Shown piece after piece: positions 37,192 through 49,734 of a DNA stretch of 64,000 nt (the stretch's first letter is position 1; each line of letters starts with the position of its first letter). The position numbers and the translations under genes are program-made. The notes under the pieces are model-generated. The model did not search any database, was not told where the DNA came from, and saw only the letters and a list, made by a program, of their open reading frames with translations. This DNA is from Azadirachta indica. Its lineage: Eukaryota; Streptophyta; Magnoliopsida; Sapindales; Meliaceae. Location: positions 6,807,269 to 6,871,268 of the forward strand of contig CM040440.1 in the NCBI GenBank assembly GCA_022749755.1, read 5' to 3'.

Positions 37192-39095
37192 AGTCAATCA
37201 GCACATGTAAATGTAGCATGAAAATGGTGCATCAGCTATATTCCAGATGGAAAGTGTTCATTAAATATGAATATCTATATCCTTGGCTGTATTAATTTAA
37301 TATCATTTTGCACAGTGGAGCCATACAGATTCATGTTCATTCATTTGACTGTTTAGCCATTCTTTGATAATCCTCCGTATGCGTCGTTGTTACTGTGAAG
37401 TTTTGGTAGATCCTCCAATAAAACCAACTCAATTTTGCAATCTTGTCGGCTGTTGCCATGAAACAAGCAGAGAGGAAGAACACGTAATAACATGTCCATA
37501 TAAACTAGTGTAGTAATAATATTTTGCCATGAAAGAAGTAATGTCAGTACGTTATATATTTTAGGATTGGAATAAAACACATGGTTTCATAAAATACTAA
37601 ATTTTTAATCTCTATTATTATTCCAACTCGAAATAAATCTCGTAAATTTCTAATCTATTTAAAACCACTCTAATTATTTCAAAACATTTGTGGGAAAATG
37701 TGTCTTATTATGAAGAAAAATTAAAATATTGTAATAATCTGATCTTACACTAAACCTATTCTTATTAATATAAGATTAAGATTTAAATTTTATTATATTT
37801 TCATTTTTTTTTTTTTTTTTGGTTTGCAACTTGACAAGGATACATTTGAGTAGGTAAAAAGATCATCAACACGACATTCTGTCAGCGCATGGGCTCTTTG
37901 ACTTTAACTGCAAATCCGTAAATCCAATCTGTTCTCAACTTACAGAAATTTTCACAAACAATTTTGCCCAATTTCAAGGATTTCCATGTTTTGAATTTAG
38001 CATTTTGAAATTTAGGGGATTTTAAAGAAGATAGAATTAGTATTTTAGAATTTAGGGGATTTCTATAAGAACTATTCTTTTTGGTAGAGAAATTGACAAT
38101 GAAGGAGAAAGAGAGTAGGAGAAGCAAAGAAGAGGAGGAGATGAAAGGAAGATGGAAGGAGAAGGAAGAAGAGGAGGAGATGAAGATCTATGTTATTATA
38201 GTGCAATGACCAAATTGTCCCTTCAATGCTACCAACAAACTGACAATAAACCAACCCCAAAGGTATGTTTCACTTTTCAAAATATTAGGGGTATATGTCC
38301 TTTCCAAAATATCAGAGTGTCTGTCAATTTTTATTTTGTTTTTAAAAAAGTTTCTTTTGAAGGTACAGACGGGCTTTTTAGCTTTTTTTTCTTTTTAAAA
38401 ATAATAAATATTTTTTGAAAGGATTATGTAACAATTATCAAACGCGTCCTTGGACATTAATAACATTAATATGTAGAGTCCTTAATTTTAAATTTTTTTA
38501 AAGTTTAGAATCATTTTTCATTTTTCTAAAGAACATTACATAAAAATCTTTATAAGAATTATGTTTTTGTTTTATTTTCATTAATTTTCTTGCTAATCAT
38601 TCCAAAATGTATTAGAGCCGTTTGGAATAATTTTCTTTACTAATTTAAAAAATTAATGCTAAAAGTTATTTTCATTTGGTTCTAATTAGAGAAGCAGTTA
38701 TTAAAAAAATTTTAAAATAATTATTTTACCATTATCGAGTTAAGCTCAAATTTTAGGTTTTGAGAATGTAACCTTTTAAAACCCTTTTTTTCAACTCATA
38801 ATTATCTCAAAAAAGTTTTTTAAAGTTTATTTTTTAAAATTATTTTTTTGTTTAAAATTAGTATAAATTTACTAATTATATCAAATGAACTATTTCTGAT
38901 TGATTGATCATTGTGAGAAGAAAAAACTTCTAGTAGTTTATTAATCATCGTGAGAAGGAAAAAAATAAAAAAAAATTAAAAAAAAAAGACTTTTCTTGAG
39001 ATCAAAATACTTAAGATAGGTTTAATTTGATATTAAAATAGACCGAATGGCGTATGCACATTCAGGTCATCTCACAATATATAATTTTAATTTTC
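37192..39095. other. Intergenic region between NRAMP and SABATH genes
   Basis: The first ~200 bases should be the NRAMP 3' UTR. A purine-rich tract lies at about 38098-38188 and contains a repeated GAAGAGGAGGAGATGAA. Otherwise the sequence is AT-rich with T and A runs, and no gene is visible. The start of the SABATH 3' UTR is probably near 39000-39095. Confidence 0.5.
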
Positions 39096-40575
39096 TTATA
39101 ATTTTCTAAGAACTAAAAGAAAGGTGAGTGGCTTAATCTCTTCTTTAGCCATTTCTTCATCCACCATTCGACCGTAGTTGTCAAACAAATTATCGAGAAC
39201 TCCATTCCCACAGCCAAAATGGTGAATAATTGTTGATTCTTGAATAGCCCTAACTGTTCTTGCGACCGCAGATCCATAGCTTTCATCATTATTATCTTCC
39301 CTCTCTATCTGAAACATCTCAAGCTGCTCTACTTTAAACGATCCTTCTCTCCTCACTTCCTCTTCTATTTCTTCTTTTGATGGTGCATAGAAGTGCGCCT
39401 GGTAAGAATCAAGCTTTTCTTTCTCTATTTCTCCCTACAAAACATTAAAAAATGATAATATATAACAATTGCACATAAAATATATAAAGAGAGGTAAACT
39501 GTACTCTTTTAATAAACTGTATATTAATATTTCTTATGATTGACTGTCTGAAATGTGCATATACATGGCAACTGTTTATCTAAAAATATTTATTTTGAGA
39601 AACATGCATGATTGCAACTGTGGAAACTTTCTGGAAACCTGAGAAACCAGGAAGGCTAGAGATCGTGAGAGAAGTTCCCAAAAGAATGAGTTGCCTCTGT
39701 CAACATGATCTGGACCTAATCTTCCCAAGAAGATGAGCACCATTCGGCCTCCAAGGACTAGCTCTTCCGATCGTGATCGAAGGAACAAAGAGAAATCCTC
39801 TTGAAATTGCTTAAAATATGCACAGGAAACAGCCGGAGGGCTTGATTCAGAGATGTATATATTGCCTCTGTTTATGGACTCTCCCTTCTGGTTGTAAAGA
39901 TCTGGGGGAACCTGAATGCAAGAAAATGGTGTTTGATTATCACTACCTTCTGGATGATTATTGGTTATGTAATAAAAAGAAAAAGAAGAACGGACCTTCG
40001 ATAGCCAGTGCAAACTGTTAGATGAGTAGATAAAGTGCAAGGAATTGTTGGGAAAAATTCTTCCATAAAAGGAACCAGGGTAACCTGCAACATAAACAGA
40101 AGCAGACCTAGGACCTCCTCTTTCTTTGCTGAGCTCCCTGTGAAAATCAGGCAAGGCCTTAAACACTGAGTTGAAGTCATTTGTTGGAAGATCATTAAGG
40201 TACACGTGGAACTCCGGTGCTTGATTAGTATGCAAGATTTCGCGACAACTTTTATCAACAGTGTGAACAATATCTTTGATGATTGATAGCGTATTGGGTC
40301 CAGAAGAACATCCCAAATCAGCTATGCCTATACTCTTTGGAATCATTTCAACGTAAAGTTGTTGTAATGTTTCTAGGGTTATGTTCTTCACCATATCTGA
40401 TGCCCTCTTCTGCTAATTAAAAAAATGAAAATCAAATTATAAACAGTCTCAAAATCATCAAAAGCATAAAAGAGAGGGAGGAAGAGGAAAAACATTAAAC
40501 CTGAAGGAAGGAATTTCTAGCATAGCTAGTCGGGCCGGTTCCTCCAGTCATGCGAAAGAGTTTCTCGACATCCAT
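39096..40575 (-). CDS. SABATH-family S-adenosylmethionine-dependent carboxyl methyltransferase
   Basis: Four minus-strand exons give 366 codons: 40575-40501, 40409-39996, 39911-39639, 39434-39096. The N-terminus reads [20 protein letters not shown] then NSFLQ, the usual SABATH opening, in which the Ser and Gln contact SAM and the substrate carboxylate. SAM motif I is [12 protein letters not shown], followed by [11 protein letters not shown] and [20 protein letters not shown]. The substrate-side segment [12 protein letters not shown] has the Trp that recognises the carboxylate. Family members methylate salicylate, benzoate, jasmonate, farnesoate, loganate or, in the N-methyltransferase branch, xanthines. 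The SLHWLS pattern resembles the jasmonate/benzoate/salicylate type from memory, but the substrate cannot be fixed from motifs. The acidic, shortened C-terminus ends [12 protein letters not shown]. No paralogue lies in the window although the family is often tandem. Confidence 0.92.
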
Positions 40576-42539
40576 GATGATCTTATTAACCTTTTCCCTG
40601 GTTCTGCTTCAGTGTACTGATCTCCCTATAAAGGCAAGTTTTAGACATGAAATTCCTTATTATTTAACTTTTTTTTTTTTCCTTTTTGTGGTTCATACGT
40701 ATCTTTTTTTTCTTAAAATACAATATTAATCAATTGTCATGGGAGTTCAAATTGCATTTGATTTTGATTGGCATGATAAGTATACAGAGTCTCAGATTAG
40801 TGTACATGAAAGTAGCCCCAATTTTAATTTGCATAATTTCTAACCTACACGTCCATGTCCATGGAGCATATACAAATTGAACAAAGCATGAATATATATT
40901 TTCCATTTACTGTTGTCATGCAACAACTTGTGTGAGTGTGAGAAGTTCAAATCCACTCAAATTTGTCACAGTTCAACTCAGATTGGTCTCTCGAGTGGAC
41001 ACATGGAGCTTGTTTTGAAAATAAAATGTATTGAAATTCACCTTCTTTTATAAAAACATACATTTGGAACTAATTTGACTTGTTAAATTTTTTATTCCAT
41101 TAATAATCAACCTTTCAAGCTCGTGCATGAATCTGCTGCTTGCTGGCCACTAATTACTACAGTGTTGTTCTCTGCATTAAATTGTAAATGATGAAAACCA
41201 GAGACAAAGAAATAAATAAATAAACAAAGGAATTGATGTTTGTACTATTGGAATGGAGTGTCATGGTGCAAGTTTGTGAGTGGTGTGTTCTGTAGAAGAT
41301 GGTTTCAACTCAATTTTCCCACTTGTTTAGGAAATCATACTATCTTTTTAGTTAATCAAATCATAGTTTGCTTTAGTTGGGTTTGCAAATATATTCTTTC
41401 GTCTACACGTTTCTCCCATATTCAGAGCAAAGATTCCGGACACGTGTCAAAAAGGGACAGAGCTGATGGACTGACCCCTTCAGGATAAAACCATTCTTTT
41501 CTAAGCATGCCCGTCGATTAAGGCTTTGATATACAGTATTCAACTTTTTAAAAGACTTCAGATAGGATCGAATTCAAATGTCAACCGAGCAATTATTATT
41601 GTCATTAAAATCGAAATAAGAGAGTCACATTTGTTTAATATCCAATAATCTACTTGATTAATTGGCTATTTAAAATGACCGCTACAGATTAATTATTTCC
41701 TCACGTAATTTCTAACAGCTGTGACTTCTTCTATGTGATCTAGTGCCATCAATGTAAGAATCCATTCTCTGTAGAGGTTGTCAATATCCATTACAATTAC
41801 AGTAATAAGAACCGCACAAAGAGGAGCACGGAATCTGTAGAATTAAAGGTAAAAGCAGAAAGATGTTTGTTTGTGGATGACCCATCATCTTTATCTTTAG
41901 CTTTGCCTTTGCCTTTTTCTTCTCCCCATATAATGCGTTTGGCCATCATGATTGTTTCCAGTCTCAAAATTCAAGCATCAAAATTTTACACAGAAATTAT
42001 TACCTTAATAGTGGAAAGTGGAAACTGATCCTGTCAACGATGCTTTTTGGCAACAAAAAAATTGCAAATTCTATAAGAGATGTTACAAATTCATGTAAAT
42101 AAACAATACGTTCGTCTGTTTACGATATTTGATAATCCTACTACTGAACTCAAATCTTCATTGGCTTCGAGTAGTAAATTACCGGGTTTCAAAAGGTTGA
42201 GGCTTTTATATAACTGGTCCACAATCGCCCAAAAGCCAATGTCTGACTCAAGGACCAATACTAGTTATGCAAACTTTTGTCCATCTGGGCTACTATTTAC
42301 TGTGAGGCCCAGTCTAAGGCTTAAGCCTCAGCCAACCCCCTTTTTCTAGTTTTATATCATTTTTTTTTTAGCAAAAGAATTTTCCAAAATACAGATTCAA
42401 CTTTCTAAAATAATAGTCCCTTTTGTACGTCTTTTCATGCATAACTCAGTAGACGCATAAACAACTAAATTTGTAGAATAGGAGGCCAATTTTTAGCTAA
42501 AATGAACCTTTGAGCTTCTAACATCACTGTAGATTTAGA

Positions 42540-43480
42540 GAATGCTAAGTAGGCGTCTAATTGTTAAACCTTAGGACCTTTAGCAATGGATGAGCATAGG
42601 GGTAAAACCTACAAAACAAGGGAGAGAAAAGTGGTACTAGAAGTGTGAGTTAGTGTATGCTCTTCAACTCGTTAATCAATAAATGTACTCGCAAAAATAA
42701 AACCTCAAGGTTAGAGAAATAAAGTCAATAATGGAGTTAAGAGAAACGATGAGAGCTTGATTCAATGGAGGAGAGTCCAATAATCTAGAATAGTTTAACA
42801 CCCTTTTCCTTGCCGCTTTCCTTCTAGGATGTCCTTTCATTTTTTATCCTTGGCTCCTTGCTTTGCCTTATTGTCATAACTTTATTTGGAGAGTTTGTAC
42901 ACGTTGCATCATAATATCAAGTGAACTTACTTTTCACTTTAGGGCAGAAGTTAGGAAGATTTCACCTGTACACTAGTATGGCGGTTCTTATATTAACAAG
43001 GTTTCAATCCCTTATGCCTTGTTTCATAGTGCAATCACCTCTCTTCTCAGTAGAGTAAATAAATATCATTTCTTCATCGGAGATTTCTCTTTTGTAGAGT
43101 CTTTAAAGTCCGTATAACCTTTAAGAAATCACTTTTAAATAATTGTCAAGTGCCTTCCTATGACATGTAACCCTTAACTCAGTTCCTAGCTATTTCTGTC
43201 CTCTGTTTGCCTATCAACACATACATCAAGCCTATACAAAGCTCATTCTCTTTCTTCTTTCTATGTTCTAGGCGCATTTCTATTATCTTTCAAGCTTACA
43301 AACCAATCTGCCCTTAGCTTTCTTTCTCAATTACAACTTCACCTTAGCTTTCTTACTCCGAGTTTAATTTAATCCTAATTGACCTACGTCATTTTGGGTC
43401 TCAAAGGAAAATGACCAAGCAATCACCCATCTATGCTTTTACTGTTTTCTCATAGTTTTAAAAATTACAAGTCATCTCTA
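42540..43480 (-). other. Possible degenerate retrotransposon or LTR remnant
   Basis: The base composition differs sharply from the flanks: longer mixed-base stretches and few AT runs across ~940 bp. On the minus strand it reads like transcribed, non-coding plant LTR sequence (CTCTCCTCCATTGAATCAAG, then a T-rich stretch, then TTTTGTAGGTTTTACCCC), with no long open frame. I see no clear terminal TG...CA pair or target duplication, so this is only a suggestion. Confidence 0.25.
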
Positions 43481-46445
43481 AGTTATGTGTATGAGATAGT
43501 TTACAGTATGTTTGATGTATTGCATTAATTTTATTATTGTTTGTTTAAATATTTTATGCACAAATTATATCAATTTTTATACACAAAATATTGAAGACCT
43601 TTTTGAGTGCTCATAATCATGAATACATCATTATAAGTGAAAAAAAGGAAAGACCAATATTCAAGCTTATAAGATTTGTTTAATTATGTCATCTCTATGA
43701 TTTTACCAAAAGGTGGAAAACAAATTAGAGGAAGCTGCTTTCATCTTAATTTCTATTTCCTCGTTCAAACTATTTGCTTTTTGTATATACTCTAAATTGG
43801 AAATTTGACAAATTGCAAAGATATTTAGTATTTAGGTATACAATGTATTACTAAATTGCAGTATTAATCAAATTTTGCAGCATAGGGTATTGGCATGCTC
43901 TAAAGCTAGAAGCAAATAATTGTTATTTTTAGCATTACAAAAAATTAAATCTAACTCTTTTCCGATTCAATGTGGAAAAGATCTGACTCTTATACCACTA
44001 AAGCAAAAAAAAGACTTTTACAAATTAGATAGATGAGAATTTTATTTTATTAATATTTAACTTTTCTAAAAGAAATTTTATTTTTATTTTTATTTTTTTT
44101 TTATTTGGGTCTTCAAGTTTGATACTATTTTACAAAAATTATTAATGTTTCATCTTCATCACACTTTAACCTCTAAACTAAATTCTGCTAAATCTAATTG
44201 ACAAAAAAGTACAAGCATAAATCTTTTAGTGAGGCCCATAGGCTTCTCATATATGCAGATACGAAACTGATGGATGTACATAGTACTGATAAAATTGTAG
44301 TTAAGGACAAACAATGGAGACTAGAGTAAGACAAACTATGAAACCCATATATGGAAAATTACGATATAAAATTAAATTTGATGATTCAAGTATAATTTTA
44401 TAAAATATTAGAAAGTAAATTAAAGTAAAATTCCCCCGTTGAAGAAACTAGCAGCATACCTATTTTCTTGTATTCTGATCTGTTCTACACTTTGACACAA
44501 CATTCAAATCAATTATATATGCGTGTTCATATCGTGTGAGAAAGAGCTCATACGGAATAGAAAACTTTCGATCGTGGACTGTGAAACTATGAAACAAATT
44601 AAGAATCTTGTCCTATCAACCACATATAACAGCATCTATCCCAATATTTTGAGGGGTTTAATTAATTTTGTAGCGACCATTTACAAAACGCATCCCAATC
44701 GAACAGAATACACGGCTAAAAAAATTCCCATGTTAGGATTTTCAAGAAGTGAAACAACCATCCTTTCTTACTAGTTAGCTAGTAGAATGTTTTCTCATAT
44801 ATATGCATTATAGTGGGTTATACTGGGCTGCATGTAGTGGGAGTATGGTCCCAATGAGAAAGACAGAAGCACAAAGAGGAAAAGAAACACTTTAATTAAT
44901 TAATAAGTACTGGTTGGCAAAGGCAGACAATCGCAATTTTGGAATAACAAATCAAAATATGTATGTATTTGAATGTGACAGATCGATAATGTTAGAGATA
45001 GATATATACATAGTCTTTCATAGTCACAGTATTCGTCGCATTTTGATCAAATAAAATAAAATAAAATAAAAAAAGCAAGGAAAAAAGCAAAGCACACTAG
45101 GTTATGCTCCCACTTTATCATCAATTCCCTTTTATATTTAACCATACACATTTCAACACACAATTTAAATCATATCTCAAAAGCATTGTTCCTTCTCAGG
45201 TGCCCTCCTTTTTTTTCTCTTTCTTTTTCCTATTTTATTTTCATTCCCCCTTCCCCATTGCTATCCAAGTTTACCATTTCTTCTTCTCATCTCCAACCTT
45301 TTCTTTTTTTTTTTATTTTTTTTGGTTGGATTTTTTGTTTTTTATAAAAATAAAGATAAAAGATAAAAGTAGTAAGAAAGAAAAAAATCTCCAATCTATT
45401 TCTAGTCAAAAGATACCAGCACGTAGCTAGGCCAGTTCCTTATCTTAGTTGTGAAGGAATTAAAATGACAAAAGCATACTGTTTCTTTTGGGTTTTGAGG
45501 GAGAACATGCTATCAAATAAATATTTCTCCAACTAAACATATTCAATTTTCATGGAAGATCTGTTAAAGTTAATTTAATTAACATTAAAATTGAAATTTT
45601 AATTAAATATTTGATCAAATGATTAATCATCAACATGATATGAAAAACGTCTTGCAAGAATTTATATTCAAACTTACACTTCTTTGTTTCATTTAATCAA
45701 TTACTGGATTAATTTTCAAAGTTTTTTGATGGTCTCGTTGAACTTTCATTTTAAATGAGATATATACTAAATCAAACTTTAATATTATATTTGAATAATT
45801 ACTTGATAGATTAGACCTCTTAAGTTAATTAATAATTAAGGTTAAGAACTTCTAAAGTTGAGGTAATTATACATAATTAGGAGACAAATAAAGCATATAA
45901 TCCTTGTTCTTTAAAAGGGATATTTTCTTGCAAATTCATACCAAAGAGTGTGATAGTCAAAGCTGAGAATCTGCACATAATTTTGAACTGATTACATATG
46001 TGACACCAGTCTAATCTAAACTGAAGAGAAAAAAAAAGAAAGATTCTGACACAAAATACATGTAGAAGACTCATTGGTTGGAGTTAAGTAACAAGGGAAT
46101 TTGAGGAAGTAATGAAAGGTTGTTTGCTTGATTCCATTAGTTGATTTTTAGAAATGAATTGATATATGCTTAATTAATTAATTGAGAAAATAATAATTAA
46201 TTAAAACGATTATATCAAAATATTTCAGATAACTATCATCATCTATCATGAATTTATAAAAAAAAAAAAAGATAAATAAGATTCCTAGGGCTTGTTATCT
46301 TTTGGGAAGAAGTGAAAATCCATTCTCAGGATCCAAACTCCATATATTTTATAATGGGTGATGATAGATATTCTATTTCCATACATTGCAACCCACTCGT
46401 GGACAACTGGCCGACACATGGGAACTCCACATATATATACGTACA

Positions 46446-46453
<8 letters not shown>

Positions 46454-46478
<25 letters not shown>

Positions 46479-46480
46479 TT
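46454..46480 (+). repeat. (ATGT)n microsatellite
   Basis: Six or so ATGT units after a (TA)n-rich stretch. It is complementary to the CATA array near 47122. Confidence 0.85.
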
Positions 46481-46736
46481 ATATGTATATATAATTAAAA
46501 TACACACTCTTCAGGCTTCAGCAAAGTGATAAACTAATTATAACATAAAAGAAAATTTTAACATTTTATGTCTTTGAATAAATTCTCTATGAAAATTTTG
46601 ATCTAAATTTTACAAAATATGAACAAGAAAAACAACTTACAAATACAGCTAATGTCTCTTTATCAAAACCTTGAGTCAAAGTAATCTTAAGCGATCGCAC
46701 TTACTTTAATCAAAAAAATTAATTTGATTTTGTGTG

Positions 46737-46767
<31 letters not shown>

Positions 46768-47120
46768 CTATATATATATAACATAAGCAGAACATTAGTA
46801 TCATGATTATATAAATATGATTAATGATCATCAAGAACCCATCATTTAAATTTAACTATCAATTTGATCGCTCTTTTCTTTCTTTTGAATTTTCATATAT
46901 TCTATAAGTTAGCTGACCGAAATTTAATTATACTTTCTGATTAAAACTAATAAACTTTCATCTTTATATAATCAAATATATATGTGTATAGTTTGTTTGC
47001 TTTCCTTTTTATCTTCCACTATATAAAGGAAAAGTTATATTCTCTGGGACCCAGAGTTACGTGGTTCTCATGTAAGTGCCATTTCCATATTGACTATGTT
47101 GCAGTAGTGCTGAGGAGATA

Positions 47121-47123
47121 CAG

Positions 47124-47158
<35 letters not shown>

Positions 47159-47168
47159 TATATATATT
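47121..47168 (+). repeat. (CATA)n followed by (TA)n
   Basis: About seven CATA units run directly into a TA tract. Confidence 0.85.
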
Positions 47169-49227
47169 ATATGTATATATATAGTAGCTATATCCTCCTC
47201 CATCTTCTTGTTTTTCTCTATTAGTCTGCTATTTATGATGTTAGTATTGATTAAGTTAACATAAATAATTTTGATGGAGATTCGGTGGAGGTACCTCAAT
47301 TTAATTATCTACTAGATACATATTTTCTTGGCTGACTTGATGCTAAAGTTAAATCAGCTAGCTAGCTTCCATAGCTATGTCTATATCTATATATATATAT
47401 ATATATATATAAGAAATTCTTTTTGAAAACCAAAAAAAAAAAAAAAAATTAAATATTAATAAGAAAGCGTCTATAGTATTCGATGTTTTTTTCGATCCAT
47501 TAACTAAAATCGTTGGATTTAATTTAAAATTACGGACGTGATCTATTGCAGCATTTTTAAATGATAAATTTGATAGTGGATCGATGCGCAAGCAACCTCG
47601 AGACTCGAGAGTCTCTGCTATCAAATAGGATTGAAGCAATTTGGAAGCACATGATGTGTGGAAGCACTTCCATCCGAAGTCGCTTCCTCTTACGCCATGA
47701 TAGATCAGTACGTATATTTATTTTATTTATAATCATATATATTATATATTTTTCAAAAGAGCTAGCACTACCCCGAAATAAATAAATAAATAAATTAGAC
47801 CCTTTGCCCCACAATTTGCAATCAAAAGTAAGAATATGATGGAACATTTGCAATATTTCTAATGTTTTTTGTTGTGAACTTTAATAAACATTTGCAACTT
47901 CATTCAAATAAAGTTCCGTATATATAGTACTTAATTAATTGTCGTAATTAAATTTAAAATATATATATATATATATATAATTATAGCATTGATTTTCTCT
48001 TTAATTCGCGGAGGAAAATTAATACAACTTTATTGTAACATATCCTGCATCCGTCGATCCATTAATCCTATATATGATATATTAATTATTAAAGCTAAGG
48101 AAGTAGTAGTACGTAATCCAAAAATAGTACATGTGCTTCTTCAGTGCGTGACTGTATCACATTAACAGGACAATATATTTATAGTTTTATTAACCCATCA
48201 AATTATATTTAGAGTATTATATTGTGTATATATAGAAATTAACAGACCATAATTCTCACATTGGGAAAATCTATTTGATAATCATGCTATGTTAGAGAGT
48301 ACGCACACCTACAAATAATTGTATAAAATTTTATAAAAAATTAAAAAAAAAAAAAAACACTAATTCGTAGCAAATTATACTTACACTCTAAATCTAACAA
48401 TATAATGCTTTAAATTATTTATATATATTTAAAATTTATCATTACAGACATTTGAAACTTTCAACTTTGAATTTAGCTCTATACAATTTTGTAGTTCAAA
48501 TATTTTAATTTTTTAAAAACATATTATAATTCTGCTTTTTGCAAACAATCTTAATTTATATATATGTGTATATATATAAATCTAAAGTGATTTTGTAAAG
48601 AACCTTGAATAATGCACAATTTTTTATCTTCAAACTAGATCCGATGAGTTAAATATTGTTGGATTGAATATAAGTTTCTAAATTATGACTCAAATTTGTT
48701 ACTAAATTTTAAATATTATTATTAATTACATTCTGATAATAAAGTTAAAATTTCAAATCAAACATAGAATCAATATCAAGTCTGATTATATCATAAAATT
48801 TTATTTAAAATATTGACAAGTTTTTCAACAATCTCATTGCTAGTGATAATGTGCTTCGCGTTATAAAAACGAGGAAGAAATGGAGAGAATCAAAACCGTT
48901 AACTACAAACCAAAACCAAAAAAATTATTAAGAGTCAACTAGATCCGACAATCTCCAGACACCCAAGTATGGTAACACATTTAACACTCTGGCACAAACT
49001 ACCATACATCTCTTCTTCTACTAAATCCAACGGTCAAGATCATTTCATCACAACTCACTCTCGGCGCAAGTTAGTGACTGAATCCCACCAAAAACCTCCG
49101 CTCAAAAGTCCACCCTCTCGTACAAATCCGAATTGCCAAAACATTATTACCAAAAACTCCCCACTTGCAAACCCATACAAGGACAATGGCGGAGGGTGTT
49201 ATTGTCATTTCGTCGCGCGTGCATGAA

Positions 49228-49234
49228 TATAAAA
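49228..49234 (+). promoter_or_regulatory. Probable TATA box of HAT5
   Basis: TATAAAA stands out in a locally GC-richer context, about 245 bases before the leader uORF. Transcription would then begin near 49260 and give a leader of about 475 nt. No ATG lies between that point and the uORF start. Confidence 0.55.
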
Positions 49235-49472
49235 TGCGACGGTGTTCTCTCTTGAAACTTTAGCTGCAAAAAACATCCACAAGCGACGCTAACAGCGACA
49301 AAAACACAGACGCAAAACTCCCTCCCTTCATCTCTCTCCTCTCTTTCTACTACCGGAACTCCAAATTCCGGTTATTGTTGTCTTAATCTTACATACTAAA
49401 TCTTGGCTTGGTCTTAGTTTTTCTCTTTTTGATTAGGAAAATTTCTCCGAGCTGGGTAAAACTGGTGGTGGT

Positions 49473-49562
49473 ATGATGGGATTTTGTATCTGTCCATTAG
49501 AGACGCCGGCGAGGTTACTGTGGACTACTAGCTTCTTCCGCCACAAGCTTATGATTTTCTAA
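49473..49562 (+). CDS. Conserved-type upstream ORF in the HAT5 leader (29 aa; CPuORF33 candidate)
   Basis: An ATG-ATG pair opens a 29-codon frame that starts MMGFCICPLE and ends FFRHKLMIF before TAA at 49560-49562. It is the first ATG after the predicted TATA box, and the second ATG has A at -3 and G at +4, a good plant context. The frame ends 172 nt before the HAT5 start codon, so it does not overlap. Arabidopsis ATHB-1 is known to carry a conserved peptide uORF, called CPuORF33, that represses its translation; position and size fit this. Cys, Trp and aromatic residues are unusual for a chance AT-rich frame. I could not align it with other species. Confidence 0.7.
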   Translation: MMGFCICPLETPARLLWTTSFFRHKLMIF

Positions 49563-49734
49563 TTTATACTTAAACCATAAAATACCATCAGTCACTGCAT
49601 AAGTAGTTTTATTTTTGTGTCGAATATATCCACGGAGAAGGTTGCCGGAGGTCTGACACAAAAGGAGATATATATATAAGTACAGGTAATTCATAGTAAG
49701 AGAAAGAAAGAGAAGGGGGACAAGGTCTGTAATC

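Larger units (their letters stand above)
40576..49227. other. 8.7-kb gene-poor AT-rich intergenic region
   Basis: This is the largest gene-free stretch. It holds a polypyrimidine-rich patch (45185-45340), (ATGT)n at about 46455-46478, (CATA)n at about 47122-47150 and (TA)n tracts near 46748, 47151, 47390 and 47960. An island at 42540-43480 is less AT-rich than its surroundings and is listed separately. Open frames here are short, of biased composition, and match no family that I recognise. The last ~400 bases lead into the HAT5 promoter. Confidence 0.55.

Noticed and set aside
42080..42349. 89-codon ORF
   Set aside because: No domain, no matching exons nearby, and composition like spacer DNA.
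45104..45430. 108-codon Phe/Ser-rich ORF
   Set aside because: It is a translation of a polypyrimidine tract.
46454..47150. Hairpin between the ATGT and CATA arrays as a functional structure
   Set aside because: Complementary microsatellites 650 bp apart are expected by chance in this genome and the DNA between shows no other pairing.
47358..47853. Overlapping minus-strand ORFs of 93 and 98 codons
   Set aside because: They span TA and T/A runs, match no family, and have no supporting exons.
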